Of a stretch of 64,000 nucleotides of DNA, positions 43,511-52,932 are shown piece after piece. Numbering within the stretch: position 1 is the stretch's first letter; each line of letters opens with the position of its first letter. Under the pieces are notes generated by a model. It did not search any database. It had not been told where the DNA came from and saw only the letters and a program-made list of their open reading frames with translations. Where the stretch lies: NCBI GenBank assembly GCA_029882355.1, contig JAOUKV010000017.1, positions 1-64,000 of the forward strand. Direction: 5' to 3'. The position numbers and the translations under genes are program-made. Source of the DNA: Gammaproteobacteria bacterium (GTDB taxonomy: Bacteria > Pseudomonadota > Gammaproteobacteria > SZUA-229).

Positions 43511-44607
43511 TGGCTATCGACGCAAAACAATGGCTGCAACGTATTCACGAATTGCCGCATAAAGACAAGGTGAAAATCATGAACGTCTGCGGTGGCCATG
43601 AGCGTTCGATCACCATGGCCGGTTTACGCAAGGCCCTGCCCGATTATATTGAGCTGGTACCAGGCCCCGGTTGCCCGGTTTGCATCTGTCCCGAAGAAGA
43701 TGTCTTTGAAGCGATTCAACTTGCCTTGAACGAAGACATTATTCTGGTCGCTTTCGGTGACATGTTACGCGTGCCGGTGAACGTAAAAAAAGTACAGGCA
43801 CGCACCCTGGAACAGGCCAAAGCTCAGGGCGCTGATATTCGCCCGATTGCCTCGCCGACAGAAGCGGTCAGCATCGCCAAGGCCAATCCCGATAAAGCCG
43901 TGGTGTTTTTTGCTGCGGGTTTTGAAACCACCACGGCACCGGTTGCCGCGATGATGGTTGAAGGCGTGCCCGACAATCTCGCCGTTTTATTATCCGGGCG
44001 TTTAACCTGGCCGGCGGTGGCCATGTTGCTGGAATCAGGTGAACCCGGCTTTGACGCATTAATTGCACCGGGTCACGTCTCAACAATCATGGGGCCGGAA
44101 GAATGGGGGTTTGTTGTAGAAGAGCACAACATCCCCGCTGCCATCGCTGGCTTCAAACCCGAAAGCCTGCTCGCGGCGATGTATTCTGTTTTACGCCAGC
44201 TCAACGAAGGCCGTTATTTTCTGGATAACTGTTACTCCGAATTAGTCAGGCCCGGTGGTAATAAATCCGCACAGGCTCATCTTAAAAAAGCCATGAAGGT
44301 TTATGATGCCAACTGGCGTGGTATAGGCATCATTGCCAAATCCGGATATATTTTAGAAAAGTCCTACAGCACGCACGATGCCAGAAAACTGTTCCCCTCC
44401 TACGCCAATGACGCCCGCAAACGCGCCGGCAAAATGCCACCAGGTTGTGATTGCGCACAGGTGGTGCTTGGCAAAATTTATCCCAATGAATGCAGACTAT
44501 TTGGCACAGCCTGCCTGCCCAGGAATCCGATTGGCCCCTGCATGGTCTCCGATGAAGGTGCCTGCCGTATCTGGTGGGCAGGTGGCATGCGTGAGCCTGC
44601 ACAATAA
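43510..44607 (+). CDS. hypD: Hydrogenase maturation Fe-S protein HypD
   Basis: A 365-residue HypD with the Fe-binding CGGHE block (MNVCGGHERSI), GPGCPVCICP and the C-terminal [4Fe-4S] cysteines in PPGCDCAQ, NECRLFGTACLPRNPIGPCMVSDEGAC. It is the scaffold, with HypC, on which Fe(CN)2CO is built. Its ATG overlaps the last base of hypB, and its 3' end overlaps hypF by 17 bp. Confidence 0.96.
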   Translation: MAIDAKQWLQRIHELPHKDKVKIMNVCGGHERSITMAGLRKALPDYIELVPGPGCPVCICPEEDVFEAIQLALNEDIILVAFGDMLRVPVNVKKVQARTLEQAKAQGADIRPIASPTEAVSIAKANPDKAVVFFAAGFETTTAPVAAMMVEGVPDNLAVLLSGRLTWPAVAMLLESGEPGFDALIAPGHVSTIMGPEEWGFVVEEHNIPAAIAGFKPESLLAAMYSVLRQLNEGRYFLDNCYSELVRPGGNKSAQAHLKKAMKVYDANWRGIGIIAKSGYILEKSYSTHDARKLFPSYANDARKRAGKMPPGCDCAQVVLGKIYPNECRLFGTACLPRNPIGPCMVSDEGACRIWWAGGMREPAQ

Positions 44608-46864
44608 ACAACAAACCAGCCCAACAGTTTCAGCCAGAAAGATTTTATTATCCGGTCAGGTTCAGGGCGTGGGTTTTCGGCCTTTTATTTACCGGCTGGC
44701 CTTAGAACATGATCTGGTCGGCTGGGTCAGAAACTGTGTCGGAGCTGTTGAAGTACATGTGCAGGGTGAAGCTGAAAATCTGGAAAACTTTGTAGGCGAC
44801 GTCTTTGCTAAAAAACCATCTTTGGCAAAACCCAAGCTTGAATCCGATGAGTTAACCGCCGTTGGTGAGTTTGAGATTTTTAGCATAAAAGAAAGCCAGT
44901 GCCAGGGAAACGCAAACATCAGTCTGCCCGCCGATCTTTTTCTTTGTGATGATTGTCTGGCCGAATTAAACGATCCTGCTGATCGCCGTTACCGTTATCC
45001 GTTCATTAACTGCACGCAGTGCGGCCCGCGTTATACCTTGATCAAAAAACTGCCTTACGATCGGCCCAATACCACCATGGCTGAATTTGAGCTATGCCCG
45101 GCCTGTCTGGCTGAATATCAGGATCCGGGCAATCGACGTTTTCATGCCGAACCCGTGGCCTGTCCAGATTGCGGGCCGTCGCTTTCGTTTGTCGTGGATG
45201 AAGTCATGCTCAACGATAATCAGTCCTCATTAAAAAAGGCGGTAGAGGTATTACGCCAGGGTAAAGTCATCGCCGTTAAAGGCATTGGCGGTTATCACCT
45301 GGTCTGTGATGCCAGTAATACTGATGCCGTCTCACGCTTACGTAAAAACAAGCCTCGACCGGATAAACCCCTGGCGGTGATGTTTCCGGCGCCCATCAAT
45401 AATCCATTTGAATACGCCGAGCAATCATTGTCTTTGAGCAAAGCGGATAAGGTTTTTTTACAGCAACCTGCCCGCGCTATTTTGCTGGTGCAAAAAAATT
45501 CAGCCTCTAAATTATCAGAACAAATCGCACCGGGTTTAAATGAAGTTGGCGTTATGTTGCCTTACAGTCCTTTACATCATTTGCTGTTGAACGATTTTGG
45601 CGGGCCGTTGGTGGCCACCTCAGCGAACATCTCCGGCGAGCCGGTTTTGATCCATAGTCACGATATTGAAAAACGCCTTGCCCATGTTGCCGATGCCTAT
45701 CTGCATCACAACCGATCAATTCAACGGCCCGCCGATGACCCGGTCTATAAAACCATCGCAGCGAAACCCAGGCCGATACGCACCGGTCGTGGCTCTGCGC
45801 CAATGGAATTGAGTCTGCCCTTTGAACTTGATCGACCCGTACTCGCCGTCGGCGCACACATGAAAAACACCATCACCCTGGCGTGGAAAAATCGCGCCGT
45901 GATTTCACCGCATATCGGCGAAATGGATTCAGCGCGTAGTATGGAAGTTTTCGAAAACACCATTAACGATTTGCAAAAACTTTACGGTGTGGCTGCCGAG
46001 TTAATTCTCTGCGATGCGCACCCGGGTTACAGCACAACACGCTGGGCGAAAAAACAAAATAAAACTGTGAAGAAAGTCCATCACCATCACGCCCATGCCT
46101 CTACGGCCTACTTTGAATGTGAAACAGATGAACGTGTAATGGTATTCACCTGGGACGGTGTCGGTTACGGAGAAGATGACACGCTCTGGGGCGGCGAAAC
46201 TTTTTTAGGCAAAGCGGGCGCGTGGCAACGAGTTGCCAGCATGCGACCGTTCTATCTGCCCGGGGGTGATAAAGCCGGTCGCCAACCCTGGCGCAGCGCC
46301 GCTGCGTTATGCTGGGAAATCGGTCAGGACTACGACGATATTCCAGAAAAAGACCCGCTGTTAAAACAGGCCTGGCAGAGAAAAATCAACACGCCGCAGA
46401 CCAGTTCAGTCGGACGAATATTCGATGCCGCCGCCGCATTAATCGGTGTAAGAAACGAGGCCAGTTTCGAAGGTCAGGGTCCGATGGAGCTGGAAGCGTT
46501 GTGCAATAACAGCAACCATCATATAGAACTCAATTTAGAAATCAGCAATAAATTATTGGTAACTGACTGGCAGGCACTAGTACCTGTTATGTTAGATTCT
46601 ACTTTAAGTCGAAATGAACGTGCTTCACTATTGCATACTTCATTAGCCCATGCCCTGTTGAAACAGGCAACCGCCATACGCGAGACTCACGGCATAAATA
46701 TTGTCAGTTTCGCCGGTGGCGTGTTCCAGAATCGCGTATTAAGCGAACAGGCGATAGCCTTATTAACGGCACATGGATTTGAAGCTCATCTACCAGAGTT
46801 GATACCAGTCAATGACGCGGGCATTAGTTTTGGGCAGGTTATGGAATATGGATTCAGTCAGTAA
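44591..46864 (+). CDS. hypF: Carbamoyltransferase HypF
   Basis: A 757-residue protein with the four HypF modules: acylphosphatase-like (ILLSGQVQGVGFRPFIY), two zinc fingers (CDDCLAEL...CTQCGPR and CPACLAEY...CPDCGPS), YrdC-like domain (GGYHLVCDAS) and Kae1-like domain (HHHHAHASTAYFE, DGVGYGEDDTLWGGE, FAGGVFQNRVL). It makes the carbamoyl group that becomes the cyanide ligands. The frame is open to 44378; GTG at 44591 is preferred because it has AGGTGG 5 nt upstream and gives the usual N-terminus. Confidence 0.94.
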   Translation: MSLHNKQQTSPTVSARKILLSGQVQGVGFRPFIYRLALEHDLVGWVRNCVGAVEVHVQGEAENLENFVGDVFAKKPSLAKPKLESDELTAVGEFEIFSIKESQCQGNANISLPADLFLCDDCLAELNDPADRRYRYPFINCTQCGPRYTLIKKLPYDRPNTTMAEFELCPACLAEYQDPGNRRFHAEPVACPDCGPSLSFVVDEVMLNDNQSSLKKAVEVLRQGKVIAVKGIGGYHLVCDASNTDAVSRLRKNKPRPDKPLAVMFPAPINNPFEYAEQSLSLSKADKVFLQQPARAILLVQKNSASKLSEQIAPGLNEVGVMLPYSPLHHLLLNDFGGPLVATSANISGEPVLIHSHDIEKRLAHVADAYLHHNRSIQRPADDPVYKTIAAKPRPIRTGRGSAPMELSLPFELDRPVLAVGAHMKNTITLAWKNRAVISPHIGEMDSARSMEVFENTINDLQKLYGVAAELILCDAHPGYSTTRWAKKQNKTVKKVHHHHAHASTAYFECETDERVMVFTWDGVGYGEDDTLWGGETFLGKAGAWQRVASMRPFYLPGGDKAGRQPWRSAAALCWEIGQDYDDIPEKDPLLKQAWQRKINTPQTSSVGRIFDAAAALIGVRNEASFEGQGPMELEALCNNSNHHIELNLEISNKLLVTDWQALVPVMLDSTLSRNERASLLHTSLAHALLKQATAIRETHGINIVSFAGGVFQNRVLSEQAIALLTAHGFEAHLPELIPVNDAGISFGQVMEYGFSQ

Positions 46865-46886
46865 AAATAACTAACAGGCAATAAAT

Positions 46887-47888
46887 ATGCAAGACACTCA
46901 CATTTCTCTCGCCCACGGTAATGGCGGTCGTTATATGCGCGAGCTTATCGAAGAGATTTTTGCTCGCCATCTTGCCAATGCCGATCTTGATGTACAGGCT
47001 GATGCCGTTCCCCTCTCGCTTGAAAGCAATGATCTTTTATTCACCACCGATGGATTCACCGTGCAGCCTTTAGAATTTCCCGGCGGCAACATCGGCTCGT
47101 TGGCTGTGCACGGCACCACCAACGATCTTGCCGTCGCTGGTGCGATTCCAAAATACCTGAGCCTGAATGCCTTCATCGAAGAAGGCCTGGAAATCGCGAC
47201 GCTGGATCGCATTATAAAAACACTGGCAGACACCGCCGCTGAAATCGGCGTCAAAGTTGTCTGCGGTGATACCAAAGTTTTACGCCGTGGTGAAGGCGGT
47301 GGTTTGTATCTCGCCACCACCGGCATAGGCATTCGCAATGGCCACATACTCACCATGAAAAATATCAAAGATGGCGATGTGATTATTGTCAGCGGCCCGG
47401 TCGGCGATCACGGCATCGCCGTTATGCTGGCACGTGAAGAATTCGGTCTACGCGGTGACATCCAGTCCGATGCCGCCAGCGTTTTAAACCTGACAAAAGC
47501 CGCGCACAAATTTACAGGCCTACGCTTCATGCGCGACCCTACTCGCGGTGGTATTGCTACCGTCTGTTCAGAAATGCATCGAGCTACCGGTATGGGTGTT
47601 CGATTGTCTGAGCAGAATTTGCCAGTGCGTGATGCGGTGCAATCGGTGTGTGACATGCTGGGGTATGATCCGATGTATCTCGCCTGTGAGGGCCGGGTTG
47701 TGGCGGTGGTTGATCCGTCTGAGGCAGGGGCACTACTGGAAGTTTGGCGCGGCCTGGAAGAAGGTAAAGAGGCCGCCATCATCGGTCAAATAGATTCAGC
47801 AATTGCCTACGTCTTGATGGAAACTGGGATCGGTGGCGAACGTATACTCGAGGAACTCGAAGACGATCCCTTACCAAGGATTTGTTGA
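46887..47888 (+). CDS. hypE: Carbamoyl dehydratase HypE
   Basis: A 333-residue ATP-dependent dehydratase of the AIR-synthase fold: ISLAHGNGGRYMRELIEEIF, FTTDGFTVQPLEFPGGNIGSLAVHGT, GPVGDHGIAVMLAREEFG and DPTRGGIATV. It ends in PRIC, whose last Cys carries the thiocarbamate turned into thiocyanate. It is last in the hyp operon, 22 bp after hypF. No hydrogenase protease gene follows. Confidence 0.96.
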   Translation: MQDTHISLAHGNGGRYMRELIEEIFARHLANADLDVQADAVPLSLESNDLLFTTDGFTVQPLEFPGGNIGSLAVHGTTNDLAVAGAIPKYLSLNAFIEEGLEIATLDRIIKTLADTAAEIGVKVVCGDTKVLRRGEGGGLYLATTGIGIRNGHILTMKNIKDGDVIIVSGPVGDHGIAVMLAREEFGLRGDIQSDAASVLNLTKAAHKFTGLRFMRDPTRGGIATVCSEMHRATGMGVRLSEQNLPVRDAVQSVCDMLGYDPMYLACEGRVVAVVDPSEAGALLEVWRGLEEGKEAAIIGQIDSAIAYVLMETGIGGERILEELEDDPLPRIC

Positions 47889-47919
47889 GTCAAATATTAA
47901 TAAATTGATGATCCATTAT

Positions 47920-48915
47920 TTACGTTTCATAAATGGCATGATTATCAGGCTCAACAATTGAATTCAAACCATAATCACTGCTGCGAGATTTAATATGGAG
48001 AATATCTTCAATCACTAAAAACATGTCTTTACGGCTAAAAGGTTTACTCAAAAAGTGAGCTGCCCCCATTCTGGTTGCCCAAAACTGATCCGTCGCCTGT
48101 CTATTACCACTGATAATAACAATGGGTATATGGGCGATTTGCGAGTCTTTCTTTATGTGACGAGTAGCCTGAAAACCGTTCATACCCGGCATTACTACAT
48201 CCATAATAATTAGTGCTGGCATATTTTTCTTTGCCAATATAATACCCGTTTGAGCATCATAGGCCTGCAACACTTCATAGCCTCTTTGCATCAACATCTT
48301 TTTCATCAGATACTGGACAGTTTTGGAATCATCAACAACCAAAACCTTCAATTCATTGCCAATTGTCAGATTCTTTTCTTCGTAAGACACATCTGGCTCA
48401 ACCACATCATTAGCTTCAGTGTGTAATTTTTCTGTGGAAGCGCCAGAGCTAAGCAGTTTATCAATCGATGAAAAAAGCTCCGTACTTGATAATGGTTTTG
48501 TCAGGTAATGATCTGCACCGATCTCGGAAATCCAGAATTGTTCACCCGCTTTTTCATTACCACTGACAATAATAACTGGGATATCGGCAATTTCAGGGTC
48601 CTTGCGAATCATACGCGTTGCCTGAAAACCGTTAATTCCAGGCATGACTACATCCATAAGAATGAGCGAAGGTTTGTATTGTTGAGCAAGTGCTATGCCA
48701 GACTCACCATCCATTGCCTGAAGCACATCGTAGCCTGCCCGTATAAAAATATTTTTTAAAACTTTTTGAGCCGTTTTTGAATCTTCTACGATTAAAATCA
48801 AAACACCAGAATTAGGCGTTTTCATCTCATTTTTATAATAAATATCTGATGAAGCACTATCGGGGTTTTTATTACGATGCAGTAGTTTCCCAATACTTTT
48901 TTTCAGTTTTGACAT
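47920..48915 (-). CDS. Double-receiver response regulator
   Basis: A 331-residue protein with two receiver domains in tandem. The first (about 38-155) has the phospho-Asp in LILMDVVMPGINGFQATRMI, and the second (about 188-305) in LIIMDVVMPGMNGFQATRHI. Both keep acidic pockets (VEDSK, VDDSK) and the Lys in TKPLSS/SKPFSR. No output domain is present. They are close paralogues of each other, like PilG/PilH or CheY-type sinks. No kinase is adjacent. It is convergent with hypE. Confidence 0.9.
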   Translation of the reverse strand: MSKLKKSIGKLLHRNKNPDSASSDIYYKNEMKTPNSGVLILIVEDSKTAQKVLKNIFIRAGYDVLQAMDGESGIALAQQYKPSLILMDVVMPGINGFQATRMIRKDPEIADIPVIIVSGNEKAGEQFWISEIGADHYLTKPLSSTELFSSIDKLLSSGASTEKLHTEANDVVEPDVSYEEKNLTIGNELKVLVVDDSKTVQYLMKKMLMQRGYEVLQAYDAQTGIILAKKNMPALIIMDVVMPGMNGFQATRHIKKDSQIAHIPIVIISGNRQATDQFWATRMGAAHFLSKPFSRKDMFLVIEDILHIKSRSSDYGLNSIVEPDNHAIYET

Positions 48916-49170
48916 CTTTACTTCATTCTCTTTATGGTTTTTGTTTTTAACAACATGCTCTAGTTACGAACGCTATCTTACACCGAAAAACATAACGCCA
49001 CTATTTGAACTCCCATACAAAGTCATTGCTAATAACTATATTCCATCCTTTAATAGCTACATCGCCTTAAATTATGACCCATCTCAAAACCTCCTAATCA
49101 AATGTGATTTATGCTGACCTCAACCTACGCACTTTTAATCAGAGATAAACCAATCACTTAGGCTCATAAC

Positions 49171-50349
49171 ATGACCTTCATTACCGACATTGTTTCCACC
49201 AACGTACTCGAAAGTAGCGTTTCTGGTATCAAGGAAATGACCATGCTCAGTGCCAGGGTGGAGGACGCGGCATTGCTCACCTGGGGGCTGCCCTCTTTCC
49301 GTACGCCGGAGTATATTCGCGAAGGTGTTAAAGGCTATCTCGACAGCGATTTAGCTGCCGGTAAATACACCCTGCCAGACGGCCTGCCTGAATTGCGAAA
49401 GCTGGCAGCTGAAGCCTACAAAGCTGATACTAGCATCGAGGTCGATGCCGATGAGAATGTCATGATCAGCGCGGGTAACATGCAGGCGCTGAATACTTTA
49501 TTTCATACCATGCTCGATCCGGGTGATGAAATTATCCTGACCGACCCGTGTTTTGCCTCACACATTCAGCAGATTAATTTATTTTCGGGTACACCGGTGT
49601 ACTGGCCACTGGTTGAAGATAAGGACTGGAGTCTGGATGTTGATTTACTACCTGACTTGATCACCGATAAAACTCAGGCCATCGTTCTGGTTAGTCCATC
49701 GAATCCGACCGGGAAAATATTCTCCAGAGAAGAATTAATGCGTGTCGGTGAAATCGCTAAACAACACAATATTCTGATCATCATCGATGATCCCTACAGT
49801 GATTTTGTGTATGAGAACAGGGATAAATATTTCAACCTTGCAAGCGTTGAAGAACTGAAAGAACACATGGTCTATCTGTATTCTTTTTCAAAGTCTTATG
49901 CCATGGGTGGCTGGCGCCTGTCCTATATGATTATGCCCGCTGAATTAAAACGTCAGGCAATCAAAGTGCACGACGCAACCATGATTTGTGCGCCACGTAT
50001 TTCTCAACTGGCAGGTATTATTGCACTCAGTCAACCATCGAATCATAAACAGGAATTTGAAGCGATACTGGCAGGGCGAAGGGAACTCATTTACCAGCGA
50101 CTCGACAATGTGCCGCATGTGTTCTCCAACCAGAAACCCGAAGGTGCGTATTATATTTTTCCAAAAATAATCGCCGCACACACAAACTCAAAAGAATTTT
50201 CCATTGATTTACTCAATAACGCCAAAGTTGCAGTAACGCCGGGCAGCGCATTCGGCCCCTCGGGTGAACATCATGTAAGAATTGCATATTGCGTTGAAGA
50301 AGACACCATTAACCGAGCATTTGATCGGATTGAAAAATATTTTAGCTAG
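49171..50349 (+). CDS. Class I/II PLP-dependent aminotransferase
   Basis: A 392-residue fold-type I aminotransferase. LTWGLPSFRTPEYIREGV is near the start, VSPSNPTGKIFSREEL gives the Asn of the PLP site, and SFSKSYAMGGWRLSYM holds the Schiff-base Lys. C-terminal Arg is in EHHVRIAYCV. It resembles aspartate/aromatic-type enzymes; the substrate is uncertain. It is convergent with the GH130 gene at 50376, with no operon partner. Confidence 0.9.
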   Translation: MTFITDIVSTNVLESSVSGIKEMTMLSARVEDAALLTWGLPSFRTPEYIREGVKGYLDSDLAAGKYTLPDGLPELRKLAAEAYKADTSIEVDADENVMISAGNMQALNTLFHTMLDPGDEIILTDPCFASHIQQINLFSGTPVYWPLVEDKDWSLDVDLLPDLITDKTQAIVLVSPSNPTGKIFSREELMRVGEIAKQHNILIIIDDPYSDFVYENRDKYFNLASVEELKEHMVYLYSFSKSYAMGGWRLSYMIMPAELKRQAIKVHDATMICAPRISQLAGIIALSQPSNHKQEFEAILAGRRELIYQRLDNVPHVFSNQKPEGAYYIFPKIIAAHTNSKEFSIDLLNNAKVAVTPGSAFGPSGEHHVRIAYCVEEDTINRAFDRIEKYFS

Positions 50350-50375
50350 TGTGTTGCAGTCATCATCGTCAATAA

Positions 50376-51326
50376 TTAATAAGGTGAACGACTTTTTTTG
50401 AGACAAAGATCAACCAGGTCATTAAGTCGTGCAGTTCCTGCACACATCACTGTATCCGCCCCACCCCAGTAAATTATTACATTACCCCTGTCATCTTCTA
50501 CTGCACCGCAGGTGAAGACAACATTGTGCACATAACCAGTCAGTTCCCACGGATCTTGCGGTGACAATATCCACTCATCTGAAACACCGATAATGTTTAC
50601 AGGGTTGTTGAGATCGTGCAACGCTACGCCGAGGCGATAAACTGCGCCGTCCATCGTTTCGAATACACCGTGATAAATATTGAGCCAGCCACGTTCAGTA
50701 CGAATCGGTGTGGCACCGGGACCAATTTTGCTTTCATCCCAATGATAGGCAACGGGTTTCATCACCACTTGTGAATCGCCCCAGTGAATTAAATCTGGTG
50801 ACCATGACAACCATACCGACCACGGGCTGATTTCCGAATGCGGACGATCCAGTCGTGCGTAACGTCCATTAAATTTCTCGGGAAAGATGACGACGTTGCG
50901 CATGTCGGCCTGTGTGATTATTGAAACCCGTTCGACGGTTTTAAAGTCACTTGTTTTTGCCAGAGCAATGCGCACACCGTGTTGTGAATAGACACTGTAG
51001 GTAATTAAATATTCACCATCGATGCAGCAGATCCTGGGGTCTTCAACACCGGAGGCCTCGTACTCGGCAAACACACCATCTTCTGATGGAACAATGAAAG
51101 GCTCTGGACTGACGGTGAAATTGAAACCGTCTTCGCTTTCAGCTAATCCAATAATGGAACGACCTGTGCGTAGATGTGAACGAAACAACATGATGATGCG
51201 ATCACCATAACGTGTCATGCCAGCATTGTGCACGGTCTCAACGGGGTAAGGAATATCATCTTTGGTCAAAATCGGGTTGCCCGGGTAACGCTCGATGATT
51301 GGCGGTGTTTTATTTAACGCGGTCAT
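50376..51326 (-). CDS. GH130-family mannoside phosphorylase/hydrolase
   Basis: A 316-residue five-bladed beta-propeller of GH130. The start at 51326 is chosen because GGAGG lies 7 nt upstream; the frame is open 21 codons further. Features are YPGNPILTKDDIPYPVETVHNAG, the catalytic-Asp block SGVEDPRI, and GPGATPIRTERGWLNIYHGV. Family members phosphorolyse beta-mannosides. The start overlaps the GT4-cupin gene by 17 bp, so the two are translationally coupled. Confidence 0.88.
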   Translation of the reverse strand: MTALNKTPPIIERYPGNPILTKDDIPYPVETVHNAGMTRYGDRIIMLFRSHLRTGRSIIGLAESEDGFNFTVSPEPFIVPSEDGVFAEYEASGVEDPRICCIDGEYLITYSVYSQHGVRIALAKTSDFKTVERVSIITQADMRNVVIFPEKFNGRYARLDRPHSEISPWSVWLSWSPDLIHWGDSQVVMKPVAYHWDESKIGPGATPIRTERGWLNIYHGVFETMDGAVYRLGVALHDLNNPVNIIGVSDEWILSPQDPWELTGYVHNVVFTCGAVEDDRGNVIIYWGGADTVMCAGTARLNDLVDLCLKKSRSPY

Positions 51327-52659
51327 AATCATCCTCCAGACGAATGATATCGTCCTCACCAAAATAATCACCCATCTGAACTTCGACAATTACCAGCGGG
51401 ATATCGCCGGGGTTCAAGATTCTATGTACCGCGCCTCTGGGAATATCGACCGACTCACTCGGTTTGAGAAGAATTTCATTCTCGCCTACGGTCACCAGCG
51501 CTTCACCAGCTACCACAATCCAGTGTTCTGCACGGCGCTGATGTTTTTGCAGGCTTAGTCGCTCGCCCGGATTAACGATGAGTTCTTTAATTTTATGATC
51601 ATCCCATTCGAGCAAGTTTTCGTAATGTCCCCAGGGGCGATAATTTTCTCTTTCTTCGAGTATCTGGTGATAGACCTTCACATACTCATATGCCATGCGC
51701 TTACTGGTAAAACGTCGCTCAACATCTTCACGACAATCGTGTCGGTTAAGTGAATCAATCTTGTTTACTGCCTGCACGGCGGCATCGACATCATCGACAA
51801 GAAAACCTGTTGTGCCATGGCGAATAATCTCCGGCATGGAGCCGCGCTCATAAGCAATCACTGGTGTACCACAGGCCATGGATTCAACCACACTTAAACC
51901 AAATGGCTCGTCAAAATAAATGGGGTGCAATAAAGCCAACGCGTCACCCAGAACCGTCTGCCTTTGTTCCGGGCCAACGGAACCAATGTATTCAACCATC
52001 AAACCATCAATATACGGTTCGACCTTTTCTTTGTAATAAACTTCATCCTGAATAATACCCGCGATGATCAAACGCTTGCCTGTTCTACGTGCGACCTCAA
52101 TGGCATCATGAACGCCTTTGTCGGGATGGATACGGCCAAAGAACAACAGATAGTCGCCCTGCTCTGGTTTAAACGGAAACTGTGCGAGATCAATACCGTG
52201 ATGAATGGTGGCAAGGTAATCAAGTTCAGTACATTTGTCAGCTTCGCTAATCGCCACATAATAGGTACTGTCGTTGTACTCTTTATAAACGGGCAATATG
52301 GAATCTGAAGAAAATCCGTGGATGGTGGTGACTATTGGTGTATCGGTAAAGTCACTGTAACTGAGTGGCAGAAAATCGTATTGATTGTGAATCAGGTCAA
52401 ATTCATCGGCCCGCTTGAACAACTCGGCGATATGCAGGCATTCCCAAACCTTGGCATCAATACTGGGATCTTCTGAATAAGGTCGCTCGCAGACCCAGGC
52501 AAGTTCAGCGCTGGTGAGGGAGTCTCCGGTAGCGAATAAGGTCACCTCAATACCTAACGACACCAGTTGCTCGGTGAGCAGGCTGACCACGTTTTCCCAG
52601 GGGCCGTAATGACGTGGTGGGGTACGCCAGGATAGTGGACTTAACATCGCAATCTTCAT
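51310..52659 (-). CDS. GT4 glycosyltransferase fused to a mannose-6-phosphate isomerase-type cupin
   Basis: A 449-residue fusion from the ATG at 52659. Residues 1-335 form a GT4 (GT-B) transferase: PRHYGPWENVVSLL, FFGRIHPDKGVHDAI and the donor-site EPFGLSVVESMACGTPVIAY. Residues about 340-449 are a cupin starting YRPWGHYENLLEWDDHK with HQRRAEHWIVVAGEALVTVG and IPRGAVHRILNPGDIPL, matching the C-terminal domain of type II phosphomannose isomerases. The domain may bind a mannose phosphate or the GDP-mannose donor. The frame is open 17 codons upstream of this start without family match. Confidence 0.88.
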   Translation of the reverse strand: MKIAMLSPLSWRTPPRHYGPWENVVSLLTEQLVSLGIEVTLFATGDSLTSAELAWVCERPYSEDPSIDAKVWECLHIAELFKRADEFDLIHNQYDFLPLSYSDFTDTPIVTTIHGFSSDSILPVYKEYNDSTYYVAISEADKCTELDYLATIHHGIDLAQFPFKPEQGDYLLFFGRIHPDKGVHDAIEVARRTGKRLIIAGIIQDEVYYKEKVEPYIDGLMVEYIGSVGPEQRQTVLGDALALLHPIYFDEPFGLSVVESMACGTPVIAYERGSMPEIIRHGTTGFLVDDVDAAVQAVNKIDSLNRHDCREDVERRFTSKRMAYEYVKVYHQILEERENYRPWGHYENLLEWDDHKIKELIVNPGERLSLQKHQRRAEHWIVVAGEALVTVGENEILLKPSESVDIPRGAVHRILNPGDIPLVIVEVQMGDYFGEDDIIRLEDDYDRVK

Positions 52660-52932
52660 GGAAGAACTGCCTGCACAGCATCGCCGCGCGTTGTTTTTAT
52701 TGACCAGCAACCAAATCTTATAACACAGTATAATGATTCCTACAAAATAAGATAATCATGAACTTGATACAAAGCACTTTGCTGGGTAAATAAATATAAC
52801 AGACATCAAATATTTGTAGATTGTTTCACAAAAAGACTAAGATTCATTCATAGAAAAAGTGGTTTATTTAAGAGTTAATTCGGTTATTGTTGTCTTACCA
52901 ATATATAGTTTGTAGTTCATTGGGGTGTACTT